In this document: piece after piece, positions 54,548-64,000 of the stretch
Position numbering within the stretch: position 1 is the stretch's first letter
How the letters are laid out: each line of letters begins with the position of its first letter
Source of the DNA: Wenyingzhuangia heitensis
Lineage (GTDB): Bacteria > Bacteroidota > Bacteroidia > Flavobacteriales > Flavobacteriaceae
Assembly (NCBI RefSeq): GCF_011762155.1
Contig: NZ_JAASQL010000003.1
Coordinates: forward strand, 248,001 to 312,000
Direction: 5' to 3'
DNA: 64,000 nucleotides
The notes under the pieces: model-generated
Told to the model about the DNA's origin: nothing
The model's database searches: none
What the model saw: only the letters and a program-made list of their open reading frames with translations
Made by a program: the position numbers and the translations under genes

Positions 54548-56155
54548 TTAATCATCACTATGTCTACCTTTGTCTGGAAACAATCCTTTGGGTTTGTACT
54601 GTAAGAAGAAGAAAATGATTAGCAGTAAAATTACTTTTCCATAAACAGCTTCGTAAAAGAATTCAAACACTTTAGACAATACACCAATACCCATGGCAGA
54701 AATAATGGTTCCTATCAACTTTCCTACTCCACCAACAACCACTACTAAAAAAGAATCTACTATATAGGTTTGTCCCATATTAGGCACTACATTCCCTATC
54801 AATGTCATGGCACAACCGGCAACTCCTGCCAAACCAGAACCTAAGAAAAAGGTTAAAGAATCTATTCTTTTTACAGACACTCCCAAACTAGCACTCATAT
54901 CTCTATTTTGAGTTACCGCTCTAATTTTTAGTCCTAATTTTGATTTAAAAAACACAAAATACGTAAGCAATACCATTACGATGGTTAAACCAATAATAAA
55001 CAACCTATTGTAAGGCAACATTAGTCCTTCTGTTACATTTATTCCTCCTGATAAAATTTCTGGACTTTTAACTGCAGTAACATCCCCAAAGATGGTTCTG
55101 GCTAACTGAATTAAAATTAAACTTACTCCCCAAGTTCCTAACAAACTTTCTAAAGGTCTGCTATACAAAAAGCGGATGACTAATTTTTCTACTAAAAGCC
55201 CAAACAATCCTGAAACCACAAACGATATAGGTAAAGACACCCAGAAAAACCAATCGAACCAAGATTCTGGTAAAAAACCAATAAAGAATTGTTGTACACT
55301 AAAAGCTGTATAAGCTCCAATCATTACAAATTCTCCATGACTCATATTGATTACTCCACCCAATCCGTAAATAATAGACAGTCCTAAAGCCACCAACAAT
55401 AAAATACTTCCTAAACTAATACCACTAAATAAATTCTGAATAACATTGATGATTTTTTCTCTACTTTCTATATCCTCAATAATAATTGCAGCTCTCTCTT
55501 TTCCTTGAGAATTTGTTGTATTGGACACATAATCCGTAAGAGATTCTAACATGTGTACATTCACCTCTGTTTCAAGATCGTCTAACGCTTTGTTTTGCAA
55601 CGCTACATTGTTGCTTTTTAGCCATATGCTATAAATAGCTTCATTTGCCGCTAGTAAAACTTGTTCTTCTTTTTCATTTATTTTAAGAGAGGTTAAGAAA
55701 TTAACATCACTTAAAACACCTGTAGTTTTAAAGCTTCTGAACGACATTTCTCGAACATTTTTATTGGGATGTACTAGATTTACTTTTTTAGCCAACACAT
55801 TAAACTTAGTTCTTATGCTTCTTGGTAATTTTACTTCTGATAGTTTTTCTTTTTGAATGCTTATTACCTGTATTTTTGGATATACAGAATAATACAAAGT
55901 ATCTCCAGCAAATTTTGTTACTGCCGTTCCTTTATAACTAAACAACCTTTTATCTACCACAGCAGACAATAGTGGATAAGTAGTTACATCATCTTTAGCA
56001 ACCAAATAACCAGCAACTTCTTTTAAACGTGATGCGTCTTTGTGCAAAAGAACATGTACACAAGTATCTAACGGTATATTGATAGCCTCCTGTTCTTGAG
56101 ACCAACCCACTAGCATCATTAAAAATGCAACAAAAATGGATATTTTCTTCTTCAT
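54548..56155 (-). CDS. urtB: Urea ABC transporter permease UrtB, with N-terminal soluble domain
   Basis: 535 residues from the preferred start MKKKISIFVAFLMMLVGW, a signal peptide; an in-frame ATG at 56191 would start inside the stem-loop region and is not favoured. After an extracytoplasmic domain of about 220 residues, which is usual for UrtB, come about eight membrane helices with YGLGGVINMSHGEFVMIGAY, the LivH-type signature. The gene follows urtA after a 43-bp stem-loop that should reduce its transcription relative to urtA. Confidence 0.92.
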   Translation of the reverse strand: MKKKISIFVAFLMMLVGWSQEQEAINIPLDTCVHVLLHKDASRLKEVAGYLVAKDDVTTYPLLSAVVDKRLFSYKGTAVTKFAGDTLYYSVYPKIQVISIQKEKLSEVKLPRSIRTKFNVLAKKVNLVHPNKNVREMSFRSFKTTGVLSDVNFLTSLKINEKEEQVLLAANEAIYSIWLKSNNVALQNKALDDLETEVNVHMLESLTDYVSNTTNSQGKERAAIIIEDIESREKIINVIQNLFSGISLGSILLLVALGLSIIYGLGGVINMSHGEFVMIGAYTAFSVQQFFIGFLPESWFDWFFWVSLPISFVVSGLFGLLVEKLVIRFLYSRPLESLLGTWGVSLILIQLARTIFGDVTAVKSPEILSGGINVTEGLMLPYNRLFIIGLTIVMVLLTYFVFFKSKLGLKIRAVTQNRDMSASLGVSVKRIDSLTFFLGSGLAGVAGCAMTLIGNVVPNMGQTYIVDSFLVVVVGGVGKLIGTIISAMGIGVLSKVFEFFYEAVYGKVILLLIIFFFLQYKPKGLFPDKGRHSDD

Positions 56156-56188
56156 ATTTCTTCTATTATAATTCTCCAAAAAAAAGAA

Positions 56189-56225
56189 CAATCAATCAGC
56201 CACAACACAAGCAGCTAATTGATTG
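56189..56225 (-). terminator. Intra-operon hairpin terminator/attenuator between urtA and urtB
   Basis: CAATCAAT (56189) pairs with ATTGATTG (56218), extended by an inner AGC/GCT. On the minus strand a T-run directly follows, and the stem starts 12 bp past the urtA stop. It has the form of a Rho-independent terminator; incomplete termination would make more UrtA than permease. Confidence 0.7.
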
Positions 56226-56236
56226 CTTTTGTTTAT

Positions 56237-57496
56237 TTACTTAGCGTATTTGCTAAAAGGCTCTGGCACTACCAATCCTTTAGATTCTGATATAATATCA
56301 AACTGACCATCAGCTCTAATTTCTCCAATTAATACCGGTTTAGATAAATGATGATTAGATTCATGCATTTGAACTTCTCCACCAGGAACCTCTAACTTTA
56401 ATCCTCCTAAAGCTTCAATTACTTTTTCTACATCTGTACTTTGTGCTTTTTCTATAGCTGCTTTGTATAAATACACCCCAGCATATGACCAATGAATAGG
56501 ATCATCTGTTACACGATCTTTACCTCCTGGCAATCCATTTTTTTCGCAGTAGTTTTTAAACTTTTCTACAAACTTGTAGTTTTCTGCTGTTTTAATAGAT
56601 TCATAATAATTCCAAGCTGCTAAGTGACCTACTAAAAATTCTGTATCCATCGCTCTTAATTCATCCTCTGCTACAGAGAATGCCATAATTGGACAGGTGG
56701 TTGCAGACAAACCTTGATTCGCAAATTCTTTGTAAAAAGGAACGTTACTATCTCCGTTAACCGTACTTAAAACACATGCATCTCCAGAAGAAGCAAATCT
56801 TTTTATTTTAGAAACAATAGTTTGGTAATCTTGATGGTGGAATGGGGTATACTCCTCAATAATATTCTCGCTAGGAACTCCTTGTGCTAACAAATAATTT
56901 TTTAAGATTTTGTTTGCTGTACGAGGAAATACATAGTCTGTACCTATTAAATAGAATTTTTTATAACTTCCACCATCTTCACTCATTAAATATTCTGCAG
57001 CTGGTATTAATTGCTGATTAGGGGTAGCTCCCGTATAAATAATATTTGGAGATTGCTCTTGACCTTCGTACTGCACAGGGTAAAACAACAATCCTTTATA
57101 CTCTTCGTAAACAGGTAATACAGATTTACGTGATACAGATGTCCAACATCCAAACGTAACATCTACTTTATCTTTGGTTAATAATTCTTTTGCTTTTTCT
57201 GCAAACAAATCCCAATCTGATGCCGGATCTACAATTACTGGTTCTAATTTTTTTCCTAAAACTCCTCCTGCAGTATTAATTTCATCAATAGCCATTAAAA
57301 CAACATCTTTTAAAGACACTTCCGAGATCGCCATAGTTCCACTTAAAGAGTGTAAAATTCCTACTTTAATAGTTTCCTCCTCTTTAGCTGACTCTGTAGT
57401 TTTTTCCTTTTTAGAATTCCCACAGCTTGTTAACATTATTGCGACCGCAAAAGCCATAGCAATAAAACCTCTTTTTTTAAATTTTAAATTTTTCAT
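56237..57496 (-). CDS. urtA: Urea ABC transporter substrate-binding lipoprotein UrtA
   Basis: 419 residues, lipobox LTSC (Cys25). The periplasmic-binding fold shows IKVGILHSLSGTMAISE, FGCWTSVSRKSVLPVYEEY and FYLIGTDYVFPRTANK, which are specific to the UrtA/amide-binding group rather than amino-acid LivJ proteins. It captures urea for UrtBCDE. Second gene of the operon, 25 bp after the porin gene. Confidence 0.94.
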   Translation of the reverse strand: MKNLKFKKRGFIAMAFAVAIMLTSCGNSKKEKTTESAKEEETIKVGILHSLSGTMAISEVSLKDVVLMAIDEINTAGGVLGKKLEPVIVDPASDWDLFAEKAKELLTKDKVDVTFGCWTSVSRKSVLPVYEEYKGLLFYPVQYEGQEQSPNIIYTGATPNQQLIPAAEYLMSEDGGSYKKFYLIGTDYVFPRTANKILKNYLLAQGVPSENIIEEYTPFHHQDYQTIVSKIKRFASSGDACVLSTVNGDSNVPFYKEFANQGLSATTCPIMAFSVAEDELRAMDTEFLVGHLAAWNYYESIKTAENYKFVEKFKNYCEKNGLPGGKDRVTDDPIHWSYAGVYLYKAAIEKAQSTDVEKVIEALGGLKLEVPGGEVQMHESNHHLSKPVLIGEIRADGQFDIISESKGLVVPEPFSKYAK

Positions 57497-57521
57497 GTGA
57501 TTGTAATTTTAGTTTTTCTTA

Positions 57522-58796
57522 TTAAAAAATAAATAATTGTACTTGTAGCCAAAGCTGACCATATGTTTTTGTTTGATCGTTTAAACTTACATCTTGAAAA
57601 GTTTTAGTAGTAGATGTATATGACAATCTTAAGTTGGTATTGTATCCGTTAAACCAGTAGTTTAATCCTCCTCCTAATACAGTTGTTGAATTGTATTTAT
57701 CAAAATCACTTGTAGACAGACCTCCTGTTTGTTGGTCTTCAGAATTCATATCTTGTCTTTCGTAACGTAACCAAGGCTGTAATTTTGATTCTTTAAAATA
57801 ATATCCTAATTCTAAATATTGAGTTCCTTGAGTTGGAATTTTATCAGCAAAAGTATATTCTGATGTTAAATCATTCCCTCCTGTAAGATAAGAATACGCT
57901 CCGTTTAGTGTTATAGATCCTAAATCTCCTGCTGGCATATCTAAAAACACATCTGCACCAATCGCTTTATAATCTCCTTGTGTATCTATACCTGCTCCTA
58001 TGGACAATGTTTTTCCTTTTCCTAAATTAGTACCTGAATAATAAAATGATTTATCCTTATCAAACACATTGTACACCAATCTACCTACCGTTCTTATTGG
58101 AGATTCATCTGTTCCGGCAAAAGAAGTTCTTCCTGAAAAGAAACCTAAACGGTATTCTAATTTTTCATCTGCAAAGAAACCTCTAAAATTCACCCCTAAG
58201 TCACGTCCTAAATTATTTTGTAGCGGACTATCTGGGTGTAAATTATATGGGTACTGATAATAGGTAAAATCGTTTGCCATTAAACTAGCTGCTCCCTGTA
58301 TACCATTTCTATTGTGAGATACCAATTGTAAACCTCCTATTACAGAAAATTTATCACTAAACACGTGTTCGTATTGTGCATCCAAAATCATAGGTGTAAT
58401 TCTGGTACTTTTATTTCCTGTTCCATCATTAGCTCCATTAACAGAAGTGGTTAATTCAGTTTCCATAAAAAAGTTTCCTTGTTTAGATAACTGTGCTCCA
58501 ATTAGAACTCTACCTCTATATACAGTAAAATCTGTTTCCCAATCGCTAGCATCTGTTGCTGCTGGACTCCCTCCAAACGCATATCCTTTTTGCTGCATAC
58601 CTGCATACATGTGAATAATCCCTCCTACATGAATAGAAGGTTTAAAAATTTCTTCTTTTTTAATGGTATCCATCAACACTTCTTTTGGTGGATTTTGATA
58701 ACTCTGTTTTGAGTTTTTTTTAAGTGGGCTTTCTGCCATTACTAGGGAAGTTGTTAAGACCCCAATTCCGATTAATAATGAATGTAACGTTTTCAT
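57522..58796 (-). CDS. Outer-membrane porin of the urea operon
   Basis: 424 residues: signal peptide (MKTLHSLLIGIGVLTTSLVMA), a short polar linker, and about 16-18 amphipathic strands (YRGRVLIGAQL, FFMETELTT, WLRYERQDMNS). The protein ends in Phe (LWLQVQLFIF), as outer-membrane beta-barrels do. It resembles OprO/OprP-type or DUF3138-like porins. First gene of the urt-ure operon, so it probably eases urea or other nitrogen solutes through the outer membrane; the substrate is inferred from context. Confidence 0.8.
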   Translation of the reverse strand: MKTLHSLLIGIGVLTTSLVMAESPLKKNSKQSYQNPPKEVLMDTIKKEEIFKPSIHVGGIIHMYAGMQQKGYAFGGSPAATDASDWETDFTVYRGRVLIGAQLSKQGNFFMETELTTSVNGANDGTGNKSTRITPMILDAQYEHVFSDKFSVIGGLQLVSHNRNGIQGAASLMANDFTYYQYPYNLHPDSPLQNNLGRDLGVNFRGFFADEKLEYRLGFFSGRTSFAGTDESPIRTVGRLVYNVFDKDKSFYYSGTNLGKGKTLSIGAGIDTQGDYKAIGADVFLDMPAGDLGSITLNGAYSYLTGGNDLTSEYTFADKIPTQGTQYLELGYYFKESKLQPWLRYERQDMNSEDQQTGGLSTSDFDKYNSTTVLGGGLNYWFNGYNTNLRLSYTSTTKTFQDVSLNDQTKTYGQLWLQVQLFIF

Positions 58797-59136
58797 AAGT
58801 TTATAGTTAATTGTTGATTATTCATACTTAAGTAATTTTAACATCCGAAATAAATTACTTACGTATGCAAATCTATAAATTAACTTTACTCAACAACTAT
58901 GTTTTGATAAAACAGCGACAAAAACATATAATAAACAATGGAATGAAATAAAAAAAACTGATAAAAAACATTTTTAACACCCTATAGACAGGCTACGTAA
59001 GTAAAAAACGAAAAACTACGTAGTAACCGACATTCTATATTTTAGAAACTAAATATTAAAAATGTCTAAACAGAACAAAAAAAAGCTCAATCTTTAAAAA
59101 GATTGAGCTTTTTTTACAATTAAGTAATAATGCTTG
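58797..59136. promoter_or_regulatory. Promoter region of the porin-urt-ure operon with TACGTA/TACTTAAGTA boxes
   Basis: Between the porin start and the TPR gene stop there is no open frame. It contains TACTTAAGTA (58825-58834), TTACTTACGTA (58855-58865), its exact reverse complement TACGTAAGTAA (58994-59004) and TACGTAGTAAC (59017-59027). The same kinds of boxes are in the ureD/sensor-kinase gap. The terminator of the TPR gene fills 59078-59115. Confidence 0.5.
59078..59115 (-). terminator. Rho-independent terminator of the gyrA-TPR unit
   Basis: A long stem AAAAAAGCTCAATCTTT/AAAGATTGAGCTTTTTT with a very short loop, 22 bp past the TPR gene stop on the minus strand. Confidence 0.88.
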
Positions 59137-60357
59137 TTACTCCAAAGCTGTTGCTTTTTCTTTTTGCTCGGTTGCATTGTACAAGTTAATCAACGCTCCT
59201 TTTATCCCCTCAGAAGGCTTTAACTCATAAGCCTTTTCAAACGCAGGAATTGCTCTTAAATACATTGCTTCTAGCTTTTTGCTAATCTCGGCATGCTTTT
59301 CTTTATTTCTAAGATTTTGATTCAATTCATTAATAATAGATTGCTCCTCAGACATGATCACCAACCCTTTATTAATATAAGCTCCTGAATAGTTTGGATC
59401 TACTTCAATTGCCTTATCATAAGCACTAATTGCAGCTTCATTCTTTTTTAAGTCTTGATTTACAATCCCTAAATTAATCCAGGTATCTCTATTATCAGGT
59501 TTTACCTTTAACAAGTCTTCCAAAGCTTTAATATAAGCTTCTTTATCTCCTGTTTTTAAAACAACAGTAGCATAATCTTCTACAAATTTTGTGTTTTCAG
59601 GAAATTCTTTTTTAGCATCTTCTAATAATTTTAATGCTTTTTGGTTTTCCTCTTTTTTGTCATAAATTCTAACCAAAATATTATAATAATCAATACGCGT
59701 TTTAGTTTTTATCTTAACATCTTTTGGATTTTCATGCGTACCTTTCTTAATAGCATTGTCTCTTTCAGATTTTTTAAAAAACTCATCTTCTCTTTTTGTA
59801 TACTTATTAGATGCATTATAAGACAAAGGTTCTTTATCTAGTTTTAATAACTTTTCAGTTATCTTTTCAACCTTATTTTTATTTTTTGCATTTTGATAAC
59901 TATACAAAGTAAGCGTTACTAAATCTCTTCTTTCAGGATAAATTTTAGAATAGGTCTCATAAGTTTTTCCTGCACTTTCAAAATTATTTTTAGACAATGC
60001 ATCCGCAATTGTAGAAAAATAAAAATCATTAATAATTTTTATATAACTAATAGATTTTCCAGAATATTTTGCCTTTTCTAAACCTAGTTCCGTATCTAAA
60101 ACTTTGTTAAAAAATTTAGCTGCAGTAGGAAAGTTTTTTTTGTTATTCTTTCCAAAAGCATTTTTTCCATATAAAAAATACAAATAAGATTCATATTCTG
60201 TTCCTTTAGCTTGTGAATCAACCTCTTTTAATTGATTGTTAGCAGGTCCGTACTTACCTGAATTTATTAGTTTTTCAATCTTTTTTAATTCTTTTTTCTG
60301 TGAAAAAACAGAAATTGTAATTAAAAATAGTAGCGCAAAGCTTAATACTCTTTTCAT
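59137..60357 (-). CDS. Tetratricopeptide-repeat protein, exported
   Basis: 406 residues with a signal peptide (MKRVLSFALLFLITISVFSQ). TPR units are clear in the middle (about 225-330; KPDNRDTWINLGIVNQD, NEAAISAYDKAIEVDPN). The first half holds less regular helical repeats rich in Lys and Asn. Such periplasmic TPR proteins in flavobacteria serve as scaffolds in envelope biogenesis, but no partner is visible here. It lies 13 bp after gyrA, so the two are cotranscribed. Confidence 0.8.
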   Translation of the reverse strand: MKRVLSFALLFLITISVFSQKKELKKIEKLINSGKYGPANNQLKEVDSQAKGTEYESYLYFLYGKNAFGKNNKKNFPTAAKFFNKVLDTELGLEKAKYSGKSISYIKIINDFYFSTIADALSKNNFESAGKTYETYSKIYPERRDLVTLTLYSYQNAKNKNKVEKITEKLLKLDKEPLSYNASNKYTKREDEFFKKSERDNAIKKGTHENPKDVKIKTKTRIDYYNILVRIYDKKEENQKALKLLEDAKKEFPENTKFVEDYATVVLKTGDKEAYIKALEDLLKVKPDNRDTWINLGIVNQDLKKNEAAISAYDKAIEVDPNYSGAYINKGLVIMSEEQSIINELNQNLRNKEKHAEISKKLEAMYLRAIPAFEKAYELKPSEGIKGALINLYNATEQKEKATALE

Positions 60358-60370
60358 CTGGTTATTTATT

Positions 60371-62887
60371 TTATTCTTGATTAGTTTCAGTAATATCTTC
60401 AGCAGCTCCTTCTATAACATCTCCGGTTCCTTCATCTTCTACCTCTTCATCATCTTTCATTACTTTAGCCACTGCAGCAATAGAATCCGAATCTTTAATG
60501 TTAATTAATTTAACTCCCTGGGTAGCTCTACCCATTACACGTAGTTGATCTACTTCCATTCTGATGGTAATCCCCGATTTGTTAATAATCATTAAATCGT
60601 CTTCATCAGTTACATTTTTAATAGCAACTAATTCTCCTGTTTTCTCAGATATATTTAAAGTCTTAACTCCTTTACCTCCACGGTTTGTAATACGATAATC
60701 CTCTAAACTAGAACGTTTTCCATATCCTTTTTCAGAAACCACTAAGATTTCACTCTCCATATCATCTACAGCAATCATACCAATTACTTCATCCTTTTCG
60801 TGCGCAAGGGTAATCCCTCTTACTCCAGATGCAGTTCTACCCATTGGACGAGTTTTTTCTTCTTCAAAACGAATAGTCTTACCAGATTTAACTGCTAACA
60901 TTACTTGACTACTACCGTTTGTCAATTTAGCTTCTAGCAATTCATCTCCTTCTTTAATTGTAATTGCTTGCACACCATTGGTTCTTGGTCTAGAGTATTG
61001 TTCTAATACAGTTTTCTTAACCTGACCTTGTTTAGTTGCCATAATTACATAATGACTATTGATATAATCCTCGTCTTTTAAATCTTGAGTAACTAAAAAC
61101 GCTTTTACCTTATCATCATTTTCTATGTTGATTAAGTTTTGTAACGCTCTACCTTTAGATACTTTTGTCCCTTCTGGTATTTCATACACTCTCATCCAAA
61201 ACACTTTTCCTTTTTGTGTAAAGAACATCATGTACTGGTGATTTGTTCCTACAAACAAGTGTTCTAAGAAATCTTCATTTCTAGTAGCTACTCCTTTTTG
61301 ACCTTTACCACCTCTGTTTTGTGTTTTGTATTCTGATAATGGAGTACGTTTTACATAACCAGCGTGAGAAATAGTCACCACTACTTTAGAATCAGGAATC
61401 ATATCCTCAATTCTCATATCACCACCACCATATTCAATTATAGAACGTCTTTCATCACCGTATTTATCTCTAATAGCAGTTAATTCGTTCTTAATAATAT
61501 CCATTCTTCTTGGCTCATTTGCCAAAATATCTTTTAAGTCCGCAATCAAAATCATAATTTCGTCATACTCAGAACGCAATTTATCTTGCTCTAATCCTGT
61601 TAATTGACGTAATCTCATTTCTACAATAGCTTTTGCCTGAATTTCTGTCAATTCAAAACGAGCCATTAATTTTTCACGAGCTTCATCTCCATTTTTAGAC
61701 CCTCTAATAATAGCAATTACTTCATCAATATTATCTGATGCAATAATCAACCCTTCTAAAATATGTGCTCTTGCTTCTGCTTTCTTTAAATCAAACTCTG
61801 TTCTACGAGTAACAACCTCGTGTCTATGCTCTACAAAGTGATGAATTAAATCTTTTAAATTTAACATTTCTGGTCTTCCTTTTACCAATGCAATGTTATT
61901 TACACTAAAAGATGTTTGTAAAGAAGTGTATTTGTATAATTTGTTAAGTACAATATTAGGAATTGCATCTTTCTTTAAAATATAGACAACTCTCATTCCT
62001 TTACGGTCAGATTCGTCACGAATATTTGCGATTCCTTCTAATTTTTTATCATTTACTAACTCCGCAGTTTTTTTAATCATTTCTGCTTTGTTCACCAAAT
62101 AAGGAATTTCTGTAACAATAATACAGTCTCTACCTTTTACTTCTTCAAAAGTAGCTTTTGCACGCATTACAATTTTACCTCTACCAGTATGAAAAGCATC
62201 TTTTACACCTTCATACCCATAAATGGTTCCTCCTGTAGGAAAATCTGGTGCCTTGATATATTCCATCAAACCATCAATGTCAATATCTCTATTTTCAATA
62301 TAAGCTTCTATACCGTTAATCACCTCTGTTAAGTTGTGAGGTGCCATGTTGGTAGCCATACCTACTGCAATACCCGATGCTCCGTTTACCAATAAATTTG
62401 GTATACGAGTAGGCAAAACAGTTGGTTCGTTTAATGTATCATCAAAATTCAATCGATAATCAATAGTTTCTTTTTCAATATCAGACAACATTTCTTCTGA
62501 TATTTTCTGCATTCTAACCTCCGTATAACGCATTGCTGCTGGACTATCTCCATCTACAGACCCAAAGTTCCCTTGTCCATCAACCATCATATAACGTACA
62601 CTCCAGTTCTGAGCCATACGTACCATAGAGTCATATACAGAAGTATCTCCGTGTGGGTGATACTTACCTAATACTTCTCCTACTACTCTTGCAGATTTTT
62701 TATAAGATCCAGTTGATTTAATTCCCAACTCATGCATACCAAAAAGCACACGTCTATGTACAGGCTTTAATCCATCTCTAACATCTGGCAGGGCACGTGA
62801 CACAATTACAGACATTGAATAATCAATATATGCAGATTTCATCTGCTCTTCTATATTAATCGGGATCAGCTTTTCTCCTTCAATCAT
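60371..62887 (-). CDS. gyrA: DNA gyrase subunit A
   Basis: 838 residues. The catalytic Tyr121 (RYTEVRM) with its preceding Arg forms the cleavage site. The quinolone-resistance region reads HGDTSVYD, with Thr82 at the position of E. coli Ser83 and Asp86 at that of Asp87. The C-terminal DNA-wrapping pinwheel follows, with the GyrA box seen as QNRGGKG and further blades ending NRGGKGVK. An acidic tail closes the protein. GyrA with GyrB introduces negative supercoils. Divergent from clpC. Confidence 0.97.
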   Translation of the reverse strand: MIEGEKLIPINIEEQMKSAYIDYSMSVIVSRALPDVRDGLKPVHRRVLFGMHELGIKSTGSYKKSARVVGEVLGKYHPHGDTSVYDSMVRMAQNWSVRYMMVDGQGNFGSVDGDSPAAMRYTEVRMQKISEEMLSDIEKETIDYRLNFDDTLNEPTVLPTRIPNLLVNGASGIAVGMATNMAPHNLTEVINGIEAYIENRDIDIDGLMEYIKAPDFPTGGTIYGYEGVKDAFHTGRGKIVMRAKATFEEVKGRDCIIVTEIPYLVNKAEMIKKTAELVNDKKLEGIANIRDESDRKGMRVVYILKKDAIPNIVLNKLYKYTSLQTSFSVNNIALVKGRPEMLNLKDLIHHFVEHRHEVVTRRTEFDLKKAEARAHILEGLIIASDNIDEVIAIIRGSKNGDEAREKLMARFELTEIQAKAIVEMRLRQLTGLEQDKLRSEYDEIMILIADLKDILANEPRRMDIIKNELTAIRDKYGDERRSIIEYGGGDMRIEDMIPDSKVVVTISHAGYVKRTPLSEYKTQNRGGKGQKGVATRNEDFLEHLFVGTNHQYMMFFTQKGKVFWMRVYEIPEGTKVSKGRALQNLINIENDDKVKAFLVTQDLKDEDYINSHYVIMATKQGQVKKTVLEQYSRPRTNGVQAITIKEGDELLEAKLTNGSSQVMLAVKSGKTIRFEEEKTRPMGRTASGVRGITLAHEKDEVIGMIAVDDMESEILVVSEKGYGKRSSLEDYRITNRGGKGVKTLNISEKTGELVAIKNVTDEDDLMIINKSGITIRMEVDQLRVMGRATQGVKLINIKDSDSIAAVAKVMKDDEEVEDEGTGDVIEGAAEDITETNQE

Positions 62888-63177
62888 GTATATTATTCTT
62901 AAGTTATTTTTATATTATCAACATAGCAATTTACATCTTTTCATCGATTTTACAAGTGCTACAGCTTTGTAATTTAAGTATAAGTTATCAACAAACAAAA
63001 CTCCAAACACACTTTTATAAAATCTGTTTTAACACCATAAAAAACAACCAAAACACTGATAAACAACGTTTTAAAAACAAGACAAAATGACTCTTGTTAA
63101 CAATGGCAGGTTATTTGTAATTTATGTAAAAAAAATCTACTAAATTTACGTAGAACCTAATCTTAAAACGAGAGCAT
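62888..63177. promoter_or_regulatory. Divergent promoter region gyrA/clpC
   Basis: 290 bp, AT-rich, without open frames. For clpC, TTTG at 63114-63117 and TAAATTTA at 63141-63148 could be -33 and -7 elements (spacing 23 nt, slightly long). No CtsR- or HrcA-type palindrome was recognised. The gyrA promoter was not resolved. Confidence 0.35.
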
Positions 63178-64000
63178 ATGGATGATAATTTCTCACAAGA
63201 AGTAAAAGATGTGATTGGTTTCAGTAAGGAAGAGGCTATTAGACTAGGTCATGACTTTATTGGTACAGAGCATTTAATGCTAGGTATTATTAGAAATCAA
63301 ACCAGCAAAGCAAACGACATGTTAACAGCGTTAGATGTTAACCTTGATTTGTTAAAGCACAAGGTAGAAACCTTGCACCCTATTTCTAGCCTACCAATCC
63401 CAGCAGGTGAAAGAAAAAATCTTCACCTAACAAAACAAGCAGAAAAAGCTTTAAAATCAACATTTTTAGAAGCTAGATTATACAACAGTACTACTGTAGA
63501 TACTGCCTTATTATTGTTGTGTATTTTACGAAACGACAACGACCCAATTACTAAAATTTTGGATAAATTACACATTACTTATAACGATGTAAAATCGCTA
63601 TACAAACAACTAAGCCAAGGAGATGAAGGTCAAGAAGAATTAGAAGACACTTTTGAGCAACCTACTAGCGAAAGCTCTCAAGATTTTTCTGGAGCAAACC
63701 CTGGTTCTTTTGAAAGAAGCCAGCCGCAACAAGGAAATCAAAATAAAAAATCTAAGACTCCTGTTCTTGATAATTTTGGTCGTGATTTAACCTTTCTGGC
63801 AGAAGCAGACAAGTTAGATCCTGTAGTTGGTCGTAATGAAGAAATTGAACGTGTTTCTCAAATATTGAGTCGTCGTAAAAAGAACAACCCAATGCTAATT
63901 GGGGAACCTGGAGTTGGTAAATCTGCCATTGCAGAAGGACTAGCTTTAAGAATTGTACAACGTAAAGTTTCTAGAATTTTATTCAACAAACGTGTTGTTT
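63178..64000 (+). CDS. clpC: ATP-dependent Clp protease ATPase ClpC, N-terminal third
   Basis: The frame opens at ATG 63178 (MDDNFSQEVKDVIGFSKEEA) and continues past the right edge, giving about 274 residues. Two Clp_N repeats (about 1-145) with FIGTEHLMLGIIRNQ are followed by an acidic/Gln-Ser linker (about 145-185). The first AAA+ module then begins, with Walker A GEPGVGKSAIAEGL. Full-length ClpC is about 850 residues and pairs with ClpP in protein quality control. Confidence 0.93.
   Translation, partial: MDDNFSQEVKDVIGFSKEEAIRLGHDFIGTEHLMLGIIRNQTSKANDMLTALDVNLDLLKHKVETLHPISSLPIPAGERKNLHLTKQAEKALKSTFLEARLYNSTTVDTALLLLCILRNDNDPITKILDKLHITYNDVKSLYKQLSQGDEGQEELEDTFEQPTSESSQDFSGANPGSFERSQPQQGNQNKKSKTPVLDNFGRDLTFLAEADKLDPVVGRNEEIERVSQILSRRKKNNPMLIGEPGVGKSAIAEGLALRIVQRKVSRILFNKRVV

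Noticed and set aside
56156-56191. Longer UrtB start
   Set aside because: It would place the start codon in the terminator-like hairpin and put 12 residues ahead of a normal signal peptide.
57174-57500. 108-codon open frame on the plus strand opposite urtA
   Set aside because: It is an antisense shadow of a clear urtA gene, without an independent promoter or neighbour.
1-64000. CRISPR arrays, insertion sequences, prophage or integrase genes
   Set aside because: No regularly spaced repeats with unique spacers, transposase, recombinase or terminal inverted repeats were seen, and the three-tRNA cluster has no flanking direct repeat that I could find as an attachment site.

Overview
The window comes from a marine flavobacterium (Bacteroidota). 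This rests on the AT-rich DNA, TAnnTTTG-like -7 promoter elements, SPI and SPII signal peptides ending in AQ or xxxC, a hybrid two-component regulator with a periplasmic propeller sensor, and a dense block of secreted S1 sulfatases and glycoside hydrolases. The genus cannot be fixed from the sequence alone.

Region 1 (about 1-37.4 kb) is an accessory island for a sulfated algal polysaccharide. A membrane-tethered regulator (two LamG-like domains, one membrane helix, a SARP-like DNA-binding domain) sits at the left edge, next to the start of an unidentified exported protein. Leftward transcription units follow. The first (12553 down to 2508) carries a large GH2, a GH16 endo-hydrolase, a sulfatase, a GH43-like propeller, a second GH2 and another sulfatase. 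Next come a frameshifted sulfatase, a single sulfatase, a sulfatase pair, another single sulfatase, and a DUF1080 plus cytochrome c pair. Two rightward genes encode a DUF1080 multidomain protein and a beta-propeller fused to an azurin-like cupredoxin. A divergent GH28-like protein, the HTCS regulator, a GH117-like enzyme, an AraC regulator, and an esterase plus zinc alcohol dehydrogenase complete the island. GH16, GH117, two GH2 and seven sulfatases together point to a sulfated agaran-type galactan such as porphyran; this is inference. No SusC/SusD pair lies in the window. Candidate operators of four types are described: three GGGTAAT repeats beside the SARP-like gene, direct repeats about 21 bp apart that fit the HTCS, two LacI-type palindromes, and TACGTA/TACTTAAGTA boxes in the urea region.

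Region 2 (37.5-43.8 kb) is core genome: a leftward tRNA-Ser/Pro/Arg cluster, a PgpH-type HD phosphohydrolase, a thiolase, an NlpC/P60 hydrolase, a Gdx/SugE-type SMR exporter, and both subunits of a 3-oxoacid CoA-transferase.

Region 3 (43.8-58.8 kb) is a urea-use locus. A NarX/PilJ-like sensor kinase with a NarL-type regulator is followed by divergent ureD and a UreH-like nickel permease gene. Opposite them lies one long leftward operon: porin, urtA, a hairpin terminator/attenuator, urtB, urtC, urtD, urtE, a fused urease gamma-beta gene, ureC, ureF and ureG. No ureE is present here. Palindromic TACTTAAGTA and TACGTA boxes occur only in the two promoter regions at the ends of this block.

Region 4 (59.1-64 kb) holds a TPR protein gene, gyrA, and the first third of clpC, which runs off the right edge.
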